Source of the DNA: Branchiostoma floridae
Taxonomy: Eukaryota; Chordata; Leptocardii; Amphioxiformes; Branchiostomatidae
Length of the DNA: 64,000 nt
Reading direction: 5' to 3'
Assembly: GCF_000003815.2 (NCBI RefSeq)
Contig: NC_049983.1
Coordinates: 1,146,900 to 1,210,899 of the forward strand
How positions within the stretch are numbered: the first letter of the stretch is position 1; every line of letters begins with the position of its first letter. This document shows positions 55,678 through 64,000 of this stretch, piece by piece. The position numbers were made by a program, and so were the translations under genes. The notes under the pieces were generated by a model. It searched no databases. It worked only from the letters and a program-made list of their open reading frames with translations, and was not told where the DNA came from.

Positions 55678-56878
55678 TCCTTGAATTGATGGAAATAAAT
55701 GTCTACATATGCTTGTACTGTTCAGGATAAACCTTCAAAGCCATGCGACAGTTCAGAGTGTTCAATACAAACAATCATAGTAAAGTCGTGTTAACAAAAG
55801 CAAAATTTACTGTTATCACATCAAAACCTTTTACAAACTTTGTATTCATTGTTACTCTGTTCGTAACCTGCGATTGGAAATTGTCAATAACTGTAAAATT
55901 ACATCGCTTAGATATTGCTTATTTGTATGATTATTATATAATTTTTGTCAACATGTAATACACAGTCGGAAGCGGAAAGTTCCAATTTAAGCCACACAAA
56001 ACACATAAAACCAATCTAAAGTTGCGGAAAGGTTTAAACTTGCGCCGCCTTTACTAAAAATAAACGACAAGTATGGTCCAAGAAAAGATCACGGAAAGTG
56101 TTCGGATAGGAACGTTTCTGCACTTCTTCACGTGCCTTTCAGGCTGTGTGAACGACACATAAACGTGGGGGAAATGGAGGCGGAAGTGGATTATAAAGGT
56201 GGCCGAAAGATTACGGAAGGGTCTTAAGAAACGCATGCTTTCCGCCCGTAAAGCATACGAAAATACTGTTACTAACGACACCTTTAAGCATCTAAAAGTT
56301 GCGAAAAGGCATCGTGAAGAAGTGAAAAAACGCACCTGTCCGTGTTTACGTAAAGGTAACCTTAAATGGAATCTTTACGTACACGGATAGAAGTCGTTAA
56401 GTTGCTGAAAGGGTGAAGAAACGTCGCGTTCACGTTGGACACCCCAGTTCTTCCGCGACCGGAGTCCGTGGTACAAAAAAGTAACGAAAAGCATCAGAGG
56501 GTCTATGTTTGAGTTGACATTTCTCATTATTTACTGAGAAATTACATTAAACGCTTACATGGCTGAAAAGCGTAGGAAATGATGTGTTTTTGTTCAAATT
56601 GTGTTTCGGTCCGACTCTAATTTCCGGATATTCTTGCGCCTTCCATGTAAACAGGCCAGTGACCTAGATTGACCTCTGAAGCGCTGTGTTAACCCAAGTT
56701 GCAATGCCGTGCGCCGTGGATGATTAAAAAAACTGTAGTACTAGAATTTTCCTTTTTATAATTGGTTGGATTACTCTCTATGTTTTCCTCCTTCTGACAG
56801 TATCAGTCGTGTTTGCCGAAAAAATCTTCTTCATGTGTTTTTTTCAATGCCAAAATGTCCGATTTTGTGCATCATTTT
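55678..56878. other. No gene seen; 3' flank of the G-alpha-like gene
   Basis: Repeats of GCGGAAAG, AAGAAACGCATGC and GTAAAG (55965-56400) suggest decayed repeat sequence. A polyadenylation site for the minus-strand gene could lie here but was not identified. Confidence 0.4.
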
Positions 56879-63187
<6,309 letters not shown>

Positions 63188-64000
63188 CTGCAGGAGAACA
63201 GAAAGGCCACATTACCTCATGCACATCAAGGGTACCTGGAACATCATGCCAACGGACCTACTGTATACACTACAACTGTCTCAAAAATGTCAGTGCATTC
63301 ACAGGAGTCAGGACCATATTAGTATATAAAGATACAATTCTATCATTATAACGCTGGGTACAACCATATTTACTCGAAAAAGGTACATACTTTTTAAACT
63401 TTTCAACATAAAAAAAGGTGCTACAAGTTGTTGCCAAAATCAGGATGCGTACTTTGAGGTTATTGCATGGATAAATGGTAGAATAAAGCAATGTGAAGGA
63501 TGCCAAACATATGCACTGGTGCTATCTTTGTGATGTCTTACCGAAGCAACTGTCTAAACATTATCTAACATAATGACATAACAGTGACGTTTGCATATAA
63601 TTCTTATGAGGCAGTGACTTTGTCAGGTTCAACTGTTTTATCCAGGCTGATGTACTAGCTGATTTGTTTCACCAGTTCATTCTCATTGATTCTTATAACC
63701 GGCAGCAAGCAATTCAAAATTTTGTAGAGACAATGACAGCGGGATTTATGCACAATAACCTAGGGAAAACATCATAAATTTGAATTTATCCACTTCAAGC
63801 TTAAGGCCTATTCAAAATTAGTTGAGAAGGGGTACATCCTTTATTTGAGTAATTCCATTTGCCTTTCAGTCCCACAGATCTGCCAGAGACTTGCCAAAAT
63901 CAGGGGTACGTGTTTTAATCATTCGAGAAAATACGGTACATAAAACTACTCAAATAATGACAATGATACTAACTTTCTGCAGATACTTTCTTGTACAATA
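63188..64000. other. No exon recognised; upstream intron of the G-alpha-like gene
   Basis: No part of the first half of a G-alpha protein (P-loop or switch I) was seen on the minus strand. Those exons should be further right, outside the window. Confidence 0.45.

Overview
The window is animal genomic DNA. Its genes are split by GT-AG introns, it is full of inverted-repeat transposon remnants, tRNA-derived SINEs, minisatellites and microsatellites, and it holds one 100-N assembly gap. The mix of genes (a kinesin-light-chain-type TPR protein with a nucleotidyltransferase-like core, an animal Gfo/Idh/MocA oxidoreductase, paired BTB-BACK-Kelch genes, a divergent G-alpha-s-like protein) and the kind of repeats fit a lancelet (amphioxus, Branchiostoma). 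That is an inference from general character; the species is not resolved.

Layout. (1) 1-4165, minus strand: a Penelope-like retroelement with reverse transcriptase and GIY-YIG endonuclease, running off the left edge. Its 5' region holds about four diverged ~190 bp tandem repeats, a hammerhead-ribozyme-like core and a TATA-like box. It abuts the 3' end of (2), a minus-strand NTase/TPR gene (4164-7699), and seems to have cut it short. (3) 7.7-14.7 kb: no gene; a short inverted-repeat element, a foldback element and a four-unit tandem array of 0.75-1 kb units carrying tRNA-like segments. (4) 14.7-28.6 kb, minus strand: a 12-coding-exon Gfo/Idh/MocA oxidoreductase. All exon junctions could be phased by eye and give about 427 residues. 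It has a candidate mutually exclusive exon pair, a tandemly copied partial exon 4, a partial copy of exon 11, and a minisatellite grown out of its own last codons. (5) 28.8-31.1 kb, plus strand: BTB-BACK-Kelch gene 1, head-to-head with the oxidoreductase. (6) 33.0-46.6 kb, plus strand: a seven-exon FG-GAP/VCBS-type gene with a hydrophobic C-terminus; its introns hold many short transposon remnants. (7) 49.4-51.8 kb, plus strand: BTB-BACK-Kelch gene 2, a paralogue of gene 1 with a frameshift near its end. (8) 52-56.8 kb: no gene; a minisatellite and repeats. (9) 56.9-63.2 kb, minus strand: the 3' part of a divergent G-alpha-s-like gene with altered key residues, interrupted by microsatellites and the assembly gap.

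The genes do not form an obvious pathway. The clearest relationships are structural: two Kelch paralogues flank the FG-GAP gene, Kelch gene 1 and the oxidoreductase probably share a divergent promoter region, and several duplications inside the oxidoreductase look recent. Exon coordinates come from reading splice sites and frames by hand. No database search was possible.
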